From NCBI RefSeq assembly GCF_001719615.1, contig NZ_MDVX01000002.1, forward strand, positions 186,001 to 250,000: a DNA stretch of 64,000 nt, read 5' to 3'. This document shows, piece after piece, positions 18,452 to 28,025 of the stretch (its first letter is position 1; each line of letters begins with the position of its first letter). Source of the stretch: Neptunicoccus sediminis. GTDB lineage: Bacteria > Pseudomonadota > Alphaproteobacteria > Rhodobacterales > Rhodobacteraceae. The notes under the pieces were generated by a model, which did no database searches, was not told the DNA's origin, and saw nothing but the letters and a program-made list of their open reading frames with translations. The position numbers were made by a program, and so were the translations under genes.

Positions 18452-19345
18452 ATGCCAAACTCTGCAATGACCGAAAAAATGCAATCCGGCGCAGGCTTTA
18501 TCGCGGCCCTTGACCAAAGCGGCGGCTCCACCCCCAAAGCGCTGGGGCTTTATGGTGTGAAGGAAGACGCCTATTCCAACGACGACGAAATGTTCGACCT
18601 GATCCACGGCATGCGCGCCCGTATTGCACAAGCCCCTGCCTTTACAGGCGACAAGGTGATCGGTGCGATCCTGTTTGAAATGACGATGGACCGTGAAATC
18701 GCGGGCAAACCCACCGCGACCTATCTGTGGGAAGAGCGGGGCGTTGTGCCGTTTCTAAAGATTGATAAAGGTCTTGAAGACGAAGCGGACGGCGTGAAGC
18801 TAATGAAGCCGATTGGCGGTCTGGACGCCACCTTGTCCCGCGCGGTGGATGCAGGGATTTTCGGCACGAAAATGCGCTCTGTCATTGATGCGGCCTCTGA
18901 AAGCGGCGTTGAAGCAGTGGTTGCGCAACAGTTTGAGGTTGCAGCGCAGGTTTACGGCCACGGGTTGATGCCGATCATTGAACCGGAAGTCACTATTTCC
19001 ATCAGCGACAAGGCGCAAGCCGAAGACCTGCTGCTGGCTTCTATCATCCGTCATCTGGAAAACCTGCCGGAAGGCCAGCAGGTCATGTTGAAACTGACTC
19101 TGCCGGAAACAGCGAACCACTATCAACCGCTGGTGGACCACCCTGCGGTGATGCGCGTCGTGGCCCTGTCCGGCGGGTATTCGCGGGACGAGGCAAACGC
19201 CCGTCTGTCCAAGAACAACGGCATGATCGCCAGCTTTTCGCGCGCATTGACCGAAGGCTTGTCCGCCGACCAGTCCGACGAAGACTTCAACAAAACCATC
19301 GCAGCGACGATCGACAGCATCTGCGAAGCCTCTAACGCCTGTTGA
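18452..19345 (+). CDS. fda: Fructose-bisphosphate aldolase, class I
   Basis: 297 aa starting at MPNSAMTE. It is a class I (Schiff base, metal-independent) aldolase of the bacterial short type, recognised by AALDQSGGSTPKAL, GIFGTKMRSVI and MLKLTLPE. It cleaves or forms fructose 1,6-bisphosphate, completing the tkt-gap-pgk-fda glycolysis/gluconeogenesis block. The ribosome site is weak, consistent with coupling to pgk. Confidence 0.95.
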   Translation: MPNSAMTEKMQSGAGFIAALDQSGGSTPKALGLYGVKEDAYSNDDEMFDLIHGMRARIAQAPAFTGDKVIGAILFEMTMDREIAGKPTATYLWEERGVVPFLKIDKGLEDEADGVKLMKPIGGLDATLSRAVDAGIFGTKMRSVIDAASESGVEAVVAQQFEVAAQVYGHGLMPIIEPEVTISISDKAQAEDLLLASIIRHLENLPEGQQVMLKLTLPETANHYQPLVDHPAVMRVVALSGGYSRDEANARLSKNNGMIASFSRALTEGLSADQSDEDFNKTIAATIDSICEASNAC

Positions 19346-19352
19346 TCCGCTG

Positions 19353-19387
19353 AACAGGGCGGCGGCGCCACAACCGCCTGCCCTGTT
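19353..19387 (+). terminator. Stem-loop after fda
   Basis: Outer arms AACAGGGC and GCCCTGTT with inner GGCGG/CCGCC form a long GC-rich hairpin that starts 7 bases after the fda stop. Only three T follow, so termination strength is moderate. Confidence 0.55.
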
Positions 19388-19506
19388 TACCCCTGCTCTG
19401 CGAAAAAAAGCCCCCTGTGATTCCTTTTGGGATTCACATCTTGATTCTCTTGACCTATAGTTGTGGAATAATCCGTCATAAGAACGGGTCACGAGGTGGT
19501 TCAGTT

Positions 19507-19812
19507 TTGATACAGCAAGGTAAAACAGGGGCGGCGATTGGCACGGTGATGCTTTTCATCACGGCATTCCTTTTGTCTGCTTATTTCGTCTTTGCTGCTG
19601 TGCAAGGTGACTATGGCCACTTCCGCCGGGTGCAGATCGAAGCGGATGAGGCCGCTTTGAAACAGCAACTGGCACAACTCCATGCAGAACGCGAGATCCT
19701 ACAAAACAAGACCCGTCGTCTTTCAGACAGTTACCTCGATTTGGATCTGTTGGACGAACGGGCCCGCAAGGTGCTCGGCATGGCAAGAGGGGATGAAATT
19801 ATCATCCAATAA
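19507..19812 (+). CDS. ftsB: FtsB/DivIC-type septum formation initiator
   Basis: 101 aa from a TTG start preceded by GAGGTGG. One membrane helix (about residues 9-28) is followed by a coiled coil (LKQQLAQLHAEREIL) and a C-terminal segment ending with DERARKVLGMARGDEIII, the usual DivIC/FtsB pattern. It bridges FtsL and FtsQ in the divisome. An ftsB gene just ahead of pdhA is a common alphaproteobacterial arrangement. A terminator follows it. Confidence 0.88.
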   Translation: MIQQGKTGAAIGTVMLFITAFLLSAYFVFAAVQGDYGHFRRVQIEADEAALKQQLAQLHAEREILQNKTRRLSDSYLDLDLLDERARKVLGMARGDEIIIQ

Positions 19813-19845
19813 CACCCGACATTTCCCCAAGGTGCAAAACGAATT

Positions 19846-19877
19846 GACCGCTGTTCCCAAGACAGCGGTCTTTTTTT
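19846..19877 (+). terminator. Intrinsic terminator after ftsB
   Basis: Perfect 9-bp stem GACCGCTGT (19846-19854) and ACAGCGGTC (19862-19870), 7-base loop, then seven T. It separates ftsB from the pdh operon. Confidence 0.92.
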
Positions 19878-19961
19878 GTGCAGGCTTGGGGAAGGCTGGC
19901 ACGATCCTGCGCCTTCTTTTTGGGGGCGAAAATAACGCGTGTAATTCCAGCGGACTTCGAT

Positions 19962-19984
19962 TATAATATAGTTTAATATTAAAC
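19962..19984 (+). promoter_or_regulatory. pdh promoter -10 box with overlapping palindrome
   Basis: TATAAT at 19962-19967 is a consensus -10 box with no good -35. The 14-bp perfect palindrome GTTTAATATTAAAC (19971-19984) covers the expected start site, 18 bases before pdhA. This suggests repression or activation at the start site by an unknown factor. Confidence 0.45.
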
Positions 19985-20001
19985 CATTTCGGAGACTCCT
20001 C

Positions 20002-20991
20002 ATGGCCGCAGCCAAGAAATCATCCAAATCCAATGTTTCGGCAGAAGAGCTTATGAGCCACTACCGCGAAATGTTGATGATACGAAGGTTTGAGGAAAAG
20101 GCGGGACAGCTTTACGGTATGGGGCTGATCGGCGGGTTCTGTCACCTTTACATCGGACAGGAAGCGGTTGTCGTCGGTTTGGAATATGCTGCCAAGGAAG
20201 GCGACCAGCGGGTGACGTCCTATCGGGATCACGGTCATATGCTGGCCTGTGGCATGGACCCCAAAGGGGTGATGGCCGAACTAACGGGGCGTGAGGGCGG
20301 ATACTCCAAGGGTAAAGGCGGCTCCATGCACATGTTCTCGGCCGAGAAACGGTTTTACGGCGGACATGGTATCGTCGGTGCGCAGGTGCCAATTGGAGCA
20401 GGGCTTGCTTTTGCCAATAAATACAGGGGCACGGATGATGTGTCCTTTGCCTATTTCGGGGATGGTGCGGCGAACCAGGGGCAGGTTTACGAAACCTTCA
20501 ACATGGCAAGCCTTTGGAAACTGCCCTGTATCTTTGTGATTGAGAACAACCAGTACGCGATGGGGACATCCTTGCAACGGGGTTCCTCTACGCCCGAACT
20601 ATACACCCGCGGCGAGGCTTTCGGCATTCCGGGCGAAGCGGTTGACGGAATGGATGTGCTGGCGGTGAAAGAGGCTGGCGAACGCGCACTGGCCCATTGC
20701 CGCGCCGGTGAAGGCCCATACATCCTTGAAATGAAAACCTATCGGTATCGCGGGCATTCCATGTCCGATCCGGCGAAATACCGCACCCGCGAAGAAGTGC
20801 AGAAGATCAAATCGGAAAAAGACCCGATTGATCACGTGCGCGACCTTCTGGTGACCGGCAAGCACGCCACCGAGGACGAGCTCAAGGCGATTGACAAAGA
20901 GGTCAAAAAGATCGTGTCCGAAGCCGCCGATTTCGCCACCGAGAGCCCTGAACCCGCGCTCGACGAACTTTATACAGACATCTACGCTTAA
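20002..20991 (+). CDS. pdhA: Pyruvate dehydrogenase E1 component subunit alpha
   Basis: 329 aa with a GGAG site. First subunit of the heterotetrameric E1 that decarboxylates pyruvate on thiamine diphosphate. The ThDP motif is [12 protein letters not shown]...NN, and the phosphorylation-loop-like region [15 protein letters not shown] is conserved. The E1-alpha/E1-beta form, rather than AceE, is standard in alphaproteobacteria. It is followed by pdhB after 11 bases. Confidence 0.97.
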   Translation: MAAAKKSSKSNVSAEELMSHYREMLMIRRFEEKAGQLYGMGLIGGFCHLYIGQEAVVVGLEYAAKEGDQRVTSYRDHGHMLACGMDPKGVMAELTGREGGYSKGKGGSMHMFSAEKRFYGGHGIVGAQVPIGAGLAFANKYRGTDDVSFAYFGDGAANQGQVYETFNMASLWKLPCIFVIENNQYAMGTSLQRGSSTPELYTRGEAFGIPGEAVDGMDVLAVKEAGERALAHCRAGEGPYILEMKTYRYRGHSMSDPAKYRTREEVQKIKSEKDPIDHVRDLLVTGKHATEDELKAIDKEVKKIVSEAADFATESPEPALDELYTDIYA

Positions 20992-21002
20992 GGAATCCAA
21001 TC

Positions 21003-22415
21003 ATGGCAACCAAAATACTTATGCCCGCCCTTTCGCCAACGATGGAAGAAGGTACTCTGGCCAAATGGATGGTTAAGGAAGGCGACACAGTCGCATCCGG
21101 TGACATCATGGCGGAAATCGAAACCGACAAGGCCACGATGGAATTTGAAGCTGTGGACGAAGGGGTGATCGGCAAGATCCTCATCGAAGAAGGCACCGAA
21201 GGCGTCAAAGTGAACACCCCGATTGCGGTTCTTTTGGAAGAAGGTGAAGACGCCTCCGCCGCAGAGGATGCGGCCAGCAGCGCACAAGACGACCGCGCAG
21301 ACGAAGACAGCGGTGACAGCGAAGCCGACAGCAGCGACGGGGATGACAGCGCAGAGGTCAGCACCAAACCCGCAGCACAGGCCGCCGGCGACATGCCCGA
21401 AATTCCGATGGAAAACATTCCCGAAGGCACAAAATTTAAGAAACAGACCGTGCGCGAAGCCATCCGCGATGCGATGGCCGAAGAAATGCGCCGCACGGAG
21501 GAAGTTTTCCTGATGGGCGAGGAAGTGGGCGAATATCAAGGCGCCTACAAGATCAGTCAGGGCTTGCTTGAAGAATTCGGCGCACGCCGGGTCATCGACA
21601 CGCCCATCACCGAACACGGCTTTACCGGCATCGCAGTTGGCGCCGCCTTCGCCGGTCTGCGCCCTATCGTGGAGTTCATGACCTTCAACTTTGCCATGCA
21701 GGCGATTGACCAGATCATCAACTCTGCGGCCAAGACGCTGTATATGTCCGGCGGGCAGATGGGCGCACCGATGGTGTTTCGCGGTCCAAACGGCGCTGCG
21801 GCCCGTGTGGGGGCGCAGCACAGTCAGGATTACGCCGCATGGTATGCGCAAATTCCCGGTCTGAAGGTTGTGATGCCCTATACCGCTGCGGATTATAAGG
21901 GCCTGATGAAATCCGCCATCCGCGACCCCAATCCGGTGATCTTCCTTGAGAATGAAATCCTCTACGGGCAGTCTTTTGATGTGCCGGAGATGGATGATTT
22001 CACTGTTCCCATCGGCAAGGCAAAAATCGCCCGCGAAGGGGATGACGTGACCATCGTGTCCTTTGGCATCGGCATGAAATACGCACTTGAAGCAGCCGAC
22101 GCGCTGGCCGAGGAAGGCATCAACGCCGAGGTGTTGGACCTGCGGTCCCTGCGGCCAATGGATACCGATGCGATCATCAAATCGGTAAAGAAAACCAACC
22201 GTTGCGTTACCGTAGAGGAAGGCTTCCCGGTTGCCTCTATCGGTAACTATATCAGCTCGGTTCTGATGCAGCAGGCGTTTGATTACCTCGATGCGCCTGT
22301 CATCAACTGCACCGGCAAGGATGTCCCCATGCCCTATGCCGCCAATCTGGAAAAACTCGCCCTGATCACCACACCCGAGGTGATCGAGGCCGTTAAATCC
22401 GTAACCTACCGCTAA
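21003..22415 (+). CDS. pdhB: Pyruvate dehydrogenase E1 component subunit beta with N-terminal lipoyl domain
   Basis: 470 aa. Residues 1-80 are a complete lipoyl domain (lipoylated Lys43 in ETDKATME). An acidic Ala/Asp/Ser linker (about 85-130) follows, then the E1-beta transketolase-like domain from about residue 145 ([32 protein letters not shown]). The lipoyl domain is very close to that of the next gene, pdhC. The lipoylated E1-beta is known from several alphaproteobacteria. AAGGAA ribosome site. Confidence 0.97.
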   Translation: MATKILMPALSPTMEEGTLAKWMVKEGDTVASGDIMAEIETDKATMEFEAVDEGVIGKILIEEGTEGVKVNTPIAVLLEEGEDASAAEDAASSAQDDRADEDSGDSEADSSDGDDSAEVSTKPAAQAAGDMPEIPMENIPEGTKFKKQTVREAIRDAMAEEMRRTEEVFLMGEEVGEYQGAYKISQGLLEEFGARRVIDTPITEHGFTGIAVGAAFAGLRPIVEFMTFNFAMQAIDQIINSAAKTLYMSGGQMGAPMVFRGPNGAAARVGAQHSQDYAAWYAQIPGLKVVMPYTAADYKGLMKSAIRDPNPVIFLENEILYGQSFDVPEMDDFTVPIGKAKIAREGDDVTIVSFGIGMKYALEAADALAEEGINAEVLDLRSLRPMDTDAIIKSVKKTNRCVTVEEGFPVASIGNYISSVLMQQAFDYLDAPVINCTGKDVPMPYAANLEKLALITTPEVIEAVKSVTYR

Positions 22416-22427
22416 GGAGACAGACAC

Positions 22428-23738
22428 ATGGCTATAGAAATTCTCATGCCCGCTTTGTCCCCCACGATGGAGGAAGGCACGCTGGCCAAATGGCTGGTCA
22501 AGGAAGGCGACACGGTTGAAAGCGGTGATCTTCTGGCGGAAATTGAAACCGACAAGGCTACGATGGAATTTGAAGCGGTGGACGACGGTGTCATCGGCAA
22601 AATTCTGATCGAGGAAGGCACCGAGGGCGTCAAAGTGAACACGCCGATTGCCACCCTGCTGGAAGACGGCGAAGACGCGGATGCGGCCCCTGCCCCCAAA
22701 GCAGATGCGAAACCACAGGAAGCGGAAAAAACCGAAAAGGCGGAAACTGCAAAGCCAAAGGATGCACCGGCGGCAAAAACGCCAAGCGGCTCGGCCCCTG
22801 CTGCCCCGAAAAAGGACGGCGAACGGATCTTTGCCTCCCCTCTGGCGCGGCGGATTGCGGCGGATAAAGGGTTGGACCTGACGACGCTCAAAGGCTCCGG
22901 CCCGCGGGGGCGTATCGTCAAAGCCGATGTGGAGGCCGCCAGGAAAACGGACGCTCCGTCCAAGGCGGAGGCGGCTGGCACACCGGCTGCGGCGACACTT
23001 GCCAGCTCTGCGGACAGTGAAACCGTCAAGAAGATGTATGCCGAGCGGGAGTATGAGGAAATCACCCTCAACGGTATGCGCAAAACGATTGCGGCCCGTC
23101 TGACCGAGGCGAAGCAGACGATCCCCCATTTCTACCTGCGTCGCTCCATCAATCTGGACGCGCTGCTGAAAACCCGCAGCGAGATTAACGCAGGGCTGGC
23201 AGACAGCGGTGTGAAACTGTCGGTTAATGACTTCATCATCAAGGCCGGCGCCAAGGCGTTGCAGGATGTGCCGGATTGTAACGCAGTTTGGGCCGGTGAT
23301 CGCATCCTCAAGATGAAGGCAAGCGATGTGGCGGTGGCCGTGGCGATTGAAGGCGGGTTGTTCACCCCTGTGATTCAGGATGCAGAGGCCAAGACGCTTG
23401 GCGTGATTTCCGAGCAGATGAAAGACCTTGCGACCCGTGCCAAGGAACGCAAACTTGCGCCCCACGAATATCAGGGCGGCAGCTTTGCCATTTCCAATCT
23501 GGGGATGTTCGGGATTGAGAATTTCGACGCGGTGATCAATCCGCCCCATGGTTCTATCCTTGCAGTCGGGGCGGGGCAAAAGATGCCCATCGTCGGCGCG
23601 GATGGCGAACTGACAGTGGCAACGATGATGTCTGTGACCCTGTCGGTGGACCACCGTGTGATTGACGGGGCCCTTGGCGCGCAATTCCTAGCAGCCTTTG
23701 CAGGCTATATCGAAAAGCCGATGTCGATGCTGGTCTGA
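22428..23738 (+). CDS. pdhC: Dihydrolipoamide acetyltransferase, pyruvate dehydrogenase E2
   Basis: 436 aa. Lipoyl domain at 1-80 (Lys43), an Ala/Lys/Glu/Pro-rich linker, a peripheral subunit-binding domain near 140-175 ([12 protein letters not shown]) and the catalytic acyltransferase core with SVDHRVIDG near the C-terminus. It moves the acetyl group to CoA and forms the complex core. An AAGGAG site lies 12 bases after pdhB. The E3 gene is not in the window. Confidence 0.97.
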   Translation: MAIEILMPALSPTMEEGTLAKWLVKEGDTVESGDLLAEIETDKATMEFEAVDDGVIGKILIEEGTEGVKVNTPIATLLEDGEDADAAPAPKADAKPQEAEKTEKAETAKPKDAPAAKTPSGSAPAAPKKDGERIFASPLARRIAADKGLDLTTLKGSGPRGRIVKADVEAARKTDAPSKAEAAGTPAAATLASSADSETVKKMYAEREYEEITLNGMRKTIAARLTEAKQTIPHFYLRRSINLDALLKTRSEINAGLADSGVKLSVNDFIIKAGAKALQDVPDCNAVWAGDRILKMKASDVAVAVAIEGGLFTPVIQDAEAKTLGVISEQMKDLATRAKERKLAPHEYQGGSFAISNLGMFGIENFDAVINPPHGSILAVGAGQKMPIVGADGELTVATMMSVTLSVDHRVIDGALGAQFLAAFAGYIEKPMSMLV

Positions 23739-23770
23739 CGACCTACGTAAATATTATAAAACTTAAAGAA

Positions 23771-23802
23771 AAAGGGCGCTGGAAAAATCCGGCGCCCTTT
23801 TT
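23771..23802 (+). terminator. Intrinsic terminator of the pdh operon
   Basis: Stem AAAGGGCGC (23771-23779) with GCGCCCTTT (23792-23800) extended by three more pairs, a 6-base A/T loop and five T in total at the end. It is shared by the convergent degP gene. Confidence 0.85.
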
Positions 23803-23831
23803 GCTGTTAGGGATAGTTTAACGGGTTGGCC

Positions 23832-25310
23832 CTAATCTGTCAGCGAGAGAGCCACAAAACGGGGTTCGCCGTCGCGGTGGACCAGCAGCAGGATGGACTT
23901 TCGCCCCGCATCATTAGCCGCTTTCAGCGCATCTGTCACATCCTTGGGGGTGTTCACCGGCTTCTGCCCCACTTCGGAGATCAGATCACCGGCCCGCAGA
24001 CCCTTGGTAAACGCATCGGAGGATTCATCTACAGACAGAACTGCAACGCCTTTGGCGGAATCATCCAGACCCAACTGGCTGCGCAATTCTCCGGTCAGGG
24101 CGGTAAAGCGCATGCCCATAGCTTCTTTCTCGCCGTCTGCTTCGCCTTTTTCTACAACCGGAACGGTGGGATCGCGCTCTGCGTCTTCACGACGGCCCAG
24201 TGTCACCTTTAACGTCATGGTCTTGCCATCGCGGAACACCACAACGCGCACGGCTTTGCCGACCTCCGCATTGCCGACCGCACGGACCAGACTGCGGGTG
24301 TCCGCAACCTCTGTGCCGTCGAAATTCAGCAGCACATCACCCGGTTGCAGGCCGGCTTCTTCTGCCGGACCGTCAGGTACAACATTGCTGATCAAGGCCC
24401 CCTTCACGGAGTCCAGACCGACCGCGCTTGCAATGTCTTCGTCCATGTCCTGCAGCAGAACGCCAAGCCAGCCGCGGCGGGTTTCGCCGTATTCTTTCAA
24501 TTGCTCGACAACTTTGGTCACAACATTAGAAGACATGGCAAAGCCAAGGCCAATGGACCCGCCAGTCGGAGAGATAATCGCAGTGTTCACGCCGATGACA
24601 TTGCCGTCCATATCGAACAACGGACCACCGGAGTTGCCTTTGTTGATCGCCGCATCGGTCTGGATGTAATCGTCATACGTGCCGCGCAACGAACGATTGC
24701 GGGCGGAAATAATCCCGGCCGACACAGAGAACCCCTGCCCCAGTGGATTGCCGATGGCCAGCACCCAGTCGCCCACCCGTGACACGTTGCTGTCCCCGAA
24801 GGCCACAAAAGGCAGCGGGGCGTCGGCTTCGACTTTCAGCAGTGCGATGTCGGTTTTTGCATCGGTGCCGATAAGTTTCGCGTCGAGCAAAGGACCACCG
24901 TCGAACAGTTCGATCTGGATCTCATCCGCCCCGTCAATAACGTGATTGTTGGTGACGATAAACCCGTCAGCAGAGATGATAAAGCCGGAGCCAAGCGCCG
25001 AAGCGCGGCGCTGGCGTTCATTGCCGTCCCCTTGCGGGCCGAAAAGATCCGGAAACAATTCTTCCAGCGGCGAGCCACGGGGCGCACGGGGCATGGCGGG
25101 CAGATTGCGACCCGCGACCATTGTGCTGGTGGTGATATTGACCACCGCCGGGCTCAGTCGTTCGGCCAGTTCTGCAAAGCTGTCCGGCGCACCACGCGCG
25201 GCGGCGCCAAGCGTCTGCACGATCAGAAAGGCCAGCGTCACCAAGGCTCCGGCGGCATAGGCCAGCATGGAGTTTCGGGTGCGCGCAGGCTGTGCTGCAA
25301 TTGCTTTCAT
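23832..25310 (-). CDS. DegP/DegQ (HtrA) family periplasmic serine protease
   Basis: 492 aa. An N-terminal membrane/signal segment (residues about 14-38) precedes a trypsin-like domain with the full catalytic triad His123 (TNNHVI), Asp154 (TDIALL) and Ser227 (GNSGGP). Two PDZ domains follow (about 270-360 and 395-490). It degrades or refolds misfolded periplasmic proteins. It lies on the same strand downstream of hflK-hflC-DUF2065, with 256 bases between, in which I saw no gene or clear terminator. Confidence 0.95.
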   Translation of the reverse strand: MKAIAAQPARTRNSMLAYAAGALVTLAFLIVQTLGAAARGAPDSFAELAERLSPAVVNITTSTMVAGRNLPAMPRAPRGSPLEELFPDLFGPQGDGNERQRRASALGSGFIISADGFIVTNNHVIDGADEIQIELFDGGPLLDAKLIGTDAKTDIALLKVEADAPLPFVAFGDSNVSRVGDWVLAIGNPLGQGFSVSAGIISARNRSLRGTYDDYIQTDAAINKGNSGGPLFDMDGNVIGVNTAIISPTGGSIGLGFAMSSNVVTKVVEQLKEYGETRRGWLGVLLQDMDEDIASAVGLDSVKGALISNVVPDGPAEEAGLQPGDVLLNFDGTEVADTRSLVRAVGNAEVGKAVRVVVFRDGKTMTLKVTLGRREDAERDPTVPVVEKGEADGEKEAMGMRFTALTGELRSQLGLDDSAKGVAVLSVDESSDAFTKGLRAGDLISEVGQKPVNTPKDVTDALKAANDAGRKSILLLVHRDGEPRFVALSLTD

Positions 25311-25566
25311 TGTGTTCTCCTCAATTCACTATGCGCTCGGAACGACTGCTCGATGCCGGCGTTTTCCTGTTTCAGTGTTCCCAGCTTCGCCCAACAATGC
25401 AACGGCAGGGACTGCAACAAAAGGTGAAACTTCCGTGAGCCGTTTGTGCTCCACTTAATGCCGATCACGGGGATTTCACCCTTTTTGCGCGGGATACATC
25501 TAAAATTTTATGAAACAGCCGCCCGAGCGGGCCGTCAGGCAGGATGCGTCAGGGGCGTGCCAATGT

Positions 25567-25755
25567 TTAAAAGCCGCGGGCGAGCCAGACTAGCGCAACA
25601 CCGAAAGCCAGCATGGACAGGCCGATGGCCCGCTTCTGGTTGCGGCTAAGACTTGCGAGGAGCTTTACCAGTTCCTCCAAACGTAAAGGGGCCAGTGCAA
25701 GCACCAGCCCCTCTATTGCGGCCATCAGGCCGAGTGCCATAAGCAGGTCGCGCAT
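25567..25755 (-). CDS. DUF2065 family small membrane protein
   Basis: 62 aa with two hydrophobic helices (residues about 3-24 and 43-60) separated by a basic loop (SRNQKR). This is the DUF2065 pattern. Such genes commonly follow hflC, and here the start codon overlaps the hflC stop by one base, so it is probably co-translated and may act with the HflKC membrane complex. Function unknown. Confidence 0.82.
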   Translation of the reverse strand: MRDLLMALGLMAAIEGLVLALAPLRLEELVKLLASLSRNQKRAIGLSMLAFGVALVWLARGF

Positions 25756-26771
25756 TACTGCCCGACTGCCGGTGTTTCTTCTGCCACAGCCGGCTCTGCG
25801 GATGTCTGATCCGCAGGGGCTTCCACCGCAGGCGCATCCTCTTCAGAGGTCGGCTCTGTGGATGCCTGATCCCCAGTAGCTGGCGCCGCAGGGTTTTGTG
25901 CTGCTGTGCCCGCATCGCTTTTCAGATAGTTGAAAAACTCGCTGTTCGGAGACATCACCATAGAGGTTGTATTGCCCCCAAGGGATTTCTCATAAGCGGT
26001 CAGAGAGCGGTAGAAAGCAAAAAACTCCTGATCGCGCCCGAAAGCTTCGGCAAAGATCGCGTTACGCGCGGCGTCCGCTTCACCACGGATGATGTCAGAG
26101 TTCTTCTGGGCTTCAGAGACGGTTTCAACAACGGTCCGGTCTGCCTGTGCGCGAACCCGCTGTGCGGCTTCGTTACCACGGGCGATTTCATCGGCTGCTT
26201 CCCGTTCCCGTTCTGCGCGCATCCGCTCGAATGTGGCTTCAAGGTTTTGCGTTGGCAGGTCGGCCCGTTTGATCCGAACGTCAACAATCTGTACCCCAAG
26301 GGAGGCCGCTTCGCTGCGGGACTGGTCGCGGATCCGGTTCATCAGGGAAACGCGGTCGGCTGAGAGCACTGCACCGGAGGTTACACTCCCGAGCACTTCG
26401 CGCAGCTCTGCATTCAAAATACGCTCCAGTCGCGGACGCGCACTTTCAACGCCACCAACGCCCACCGCACGACGGAAGGTTTTGGCATCGCTGATCCGCC
26501 AGCGGGCGAAAGCATCAACCACCAGACGACGGTCATCCAGAGGGGTTACCTCAAGAGGCTGCGTGTCCATTGCAAGAATACGGTCATCGTATTTGATGAT
26601 CTCGTGGAACAGCGGGATCTTGAAATAGAGACCGGGATCGGTGATTTCGGCTGTGACCTCACCGAACCACAGGCGCAGCGCCTTTTCCCGTTCGTCCACG
26701 ATGTAAACCGCGCTCGACAGGATGATCAGGATAACCGCAAGGACCGGCACAAGAAATTGCAAACGTTTCAT
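25755..26771 (-). CDS. hflC: Protease modulator HflC
   Basis: 338 aa. An N-terminal membrane anchor (residues about 6-25) precedes a SPFH/prohibitin domain, including FRRAVGVGG, EVLGSVTSG and a long coiled helix rich in Arg/Glu. HflC pairs with HflK in a periplasmic cage around the FtsH protease. An acidic Ala/Glu/Pro/Thr tail of about 50 residues follows the usual end; its DNA contains a 60-base-period imperfect repeat (25791-25832 and 25851-25892). The ATG overlaps the hflK stop by 4 bases. Confidence 0.94.
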   Translation of the reverse strand: MKRLQFLVPVLAVILIILSSAVYIVDEREKALRLWFGEVTAEITDPGLYFKIPLFHEIIKYDDRILAMDTQPLEVTPLDDRRLVVDAFARWRISDAKTFRRAVGVGGVESARPRLERILNAELREVLGSVTSGAVLSADRVSLMNRIRDQSRSEAASLGVQIVDVRIKRADLPTQNLEATFERMRAEREREAADEIARGNEAAQRVRAQADRTVVETVSEAQKNSDIIRGEADAARNAIFAEAFGRDQEFFAFYRSLTAYEKSLGGNTTSMVMSPNSEFFNYLKSDAGTAAQNPAAPATGDQASTEPTSEEDAPAVEAPADQTSAEPAVAEETPAVGQ

Positions 26772-27937
26772 TGATTTGCTCCCCCACGTGTTTTGTTAAG
26801 TTCATTGAGCGGCAGGTAAGGCACAACGCCCTGACCACCGGCGGCATTATCATCAAGGATGACTTTGTCCACATCGCCCAGAACCCGTTCCATCGTCTCA
26901 AGATAAAGACGCTTGCGGGTCACTTCAGGGGCTTTGGCGTATTCGTCGTATACAGCGACAAAGCGTGCCGCCTCACCTTCAGCCTGATTGACCTGCTGCG
27001 CGCGGTAGCCTTCGGCTTGTTCCAGCAGCTGAGCTGCTTTACCCCGGGCTTCCGCCACAACGCGGTTTGCGTATGCGTCTGCCTGTTTTTCCAGCGTGTC
27101 GCGGGTCTGTTCGGCGGCTTGCACTTCGCGGAAAGCGTCGATCACTTCTTGTGGCGGGTCGGCCTTGTCAAAGTTGATCCGCACGATGTTCATACCACTT
27201 TCATAGCTGTCGAGCGTTGCCTGAATCAGTTCCTGCAATTCCTGCGCAATCGCACCACGGTCCCGGTTCAGGATCGGCGCAAGGTTCGAACGGGCGATAA
27301 TCTCGCGCATGGCGGATTCAGATACCGCGCGAATGGTGTTTTCCGGATCGCCGAGGTTGAACAGGTATTTGCGCAGATCGTTGATGTTCCAGACCACCTG
27401 AAAATCAATATCCACGATGTTTTCGTCACCTGTCAGCATCAAGCCACTATCGGCACGATTGCCACGCCCGACACCGATGTCTTCGGTGTTTTCGCGGGTC
27501 ACGGCGCGAATTTCCTTGGTTACGAAAGGCCAGGGCGCAAAGTTCAGACCCTCTTCGCCGGTTTCGACATATTTGCCGAACAGAAGTTCTACGGATTGTT
27601 CGGATGTGTCCACACGGTAGAAACTGGCAAACGTCCAAAGCGCCAGCGCCACCAGCAGGACAATCCCGATGGTGCCACGACCGATGCCTCCACCGGGCAT
27701 TCCACCACCGCTGTTGCGGCCGGAACCGCCACCGCTGCCGGATTTGCCCCCCATCAGTACGCGAAGCTGTTCCTGCCCCTTACGCACAATTTCATCAATT
27801 TCGGGCATTTGCGGCTGGTTGCCACCGGTGGGCCTACGGCCCTTGTCTCCGCCGCGATCCGGCCCCTTGTTGTCGTCTCCGCCGCCGCGACTTCCGCCGC
27901 CGCCGCCCCAGGGACCCCCTGAATTGTTTCCTGCCAT
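26768..27937 (-). CDS. hflK: FtsH protease activity modulator HflK
   Basis: 389 aa. A glycine-rich N-terminal cytoplasmic stretch (about residues 1-85, many GG and RGG) is followed by one membrane helix (IGIVLLVALALWTFASF) and an SPFH domain with the typical TGDENIVDIDFQVVW. It partners HflC, with overlapping translation (ATGA). First gene of the hflK-hflC-DUF2065 unit. It lies 88 bases downstream of gor on the same strand. Confidence 0.95.
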   Translation of the reverse strand: MAGNNSGGPWGGGGGSRGGGDDNKGPDRGGDKGRRPTGGNQPQMPEIDEIVRKGQEQLRVLMGGKSGSGGGSGRNSGGGMPGGGIGRGTIGIVLLVALALWTFASFYRVDTSEQSVELLFGKYVETGEEGLNFAPWPFVTKEIRAVTRENTEDIGVGRGNRADSGLMLTGDENIVDIDFQVVWNINDLRKYLFNLGDPENTIRAVSESAMREIIARSNLAPILNRDRGAIAQELQELIQATLDSYESGMNIVRINFDKADPPQEVIDAFREVQAAEQTRDTLEKQADAYANRVVAEARGKAAQLLEQAEGYRAQQVNQAEGEAARFVAVYDEYAKAPEVTRKRLYLETMERVLGDVDKVILDDNAAGGQGVVPYLPLNELNKTRGGANQ

Positions 27938-28025
27938 GTTACCTAGCGTCCTTTCGTCAGGTGTTCAGCTACCAGCCCTCTAAGTGGCTATTAATTCCGA
28001 AATATCAACCATGTCCGCCCCCCGC

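Noticed and set aside
20988-23684. 898-codon antisense open frame across pdhB and pdhC
   Set aside because: It lies exactly opposite two certain genes, has His/Arg/Phe-rich composition with no recognisable domain, and arises from the GC bias of third codon positions.
26771-27922. 383-codon plus-strand frame opposite hflK
   Set aside because: Antisense to a certain gene; the low-complexity Gly codons of hflK read as Pro/Ala/Thr runs on the other strand.
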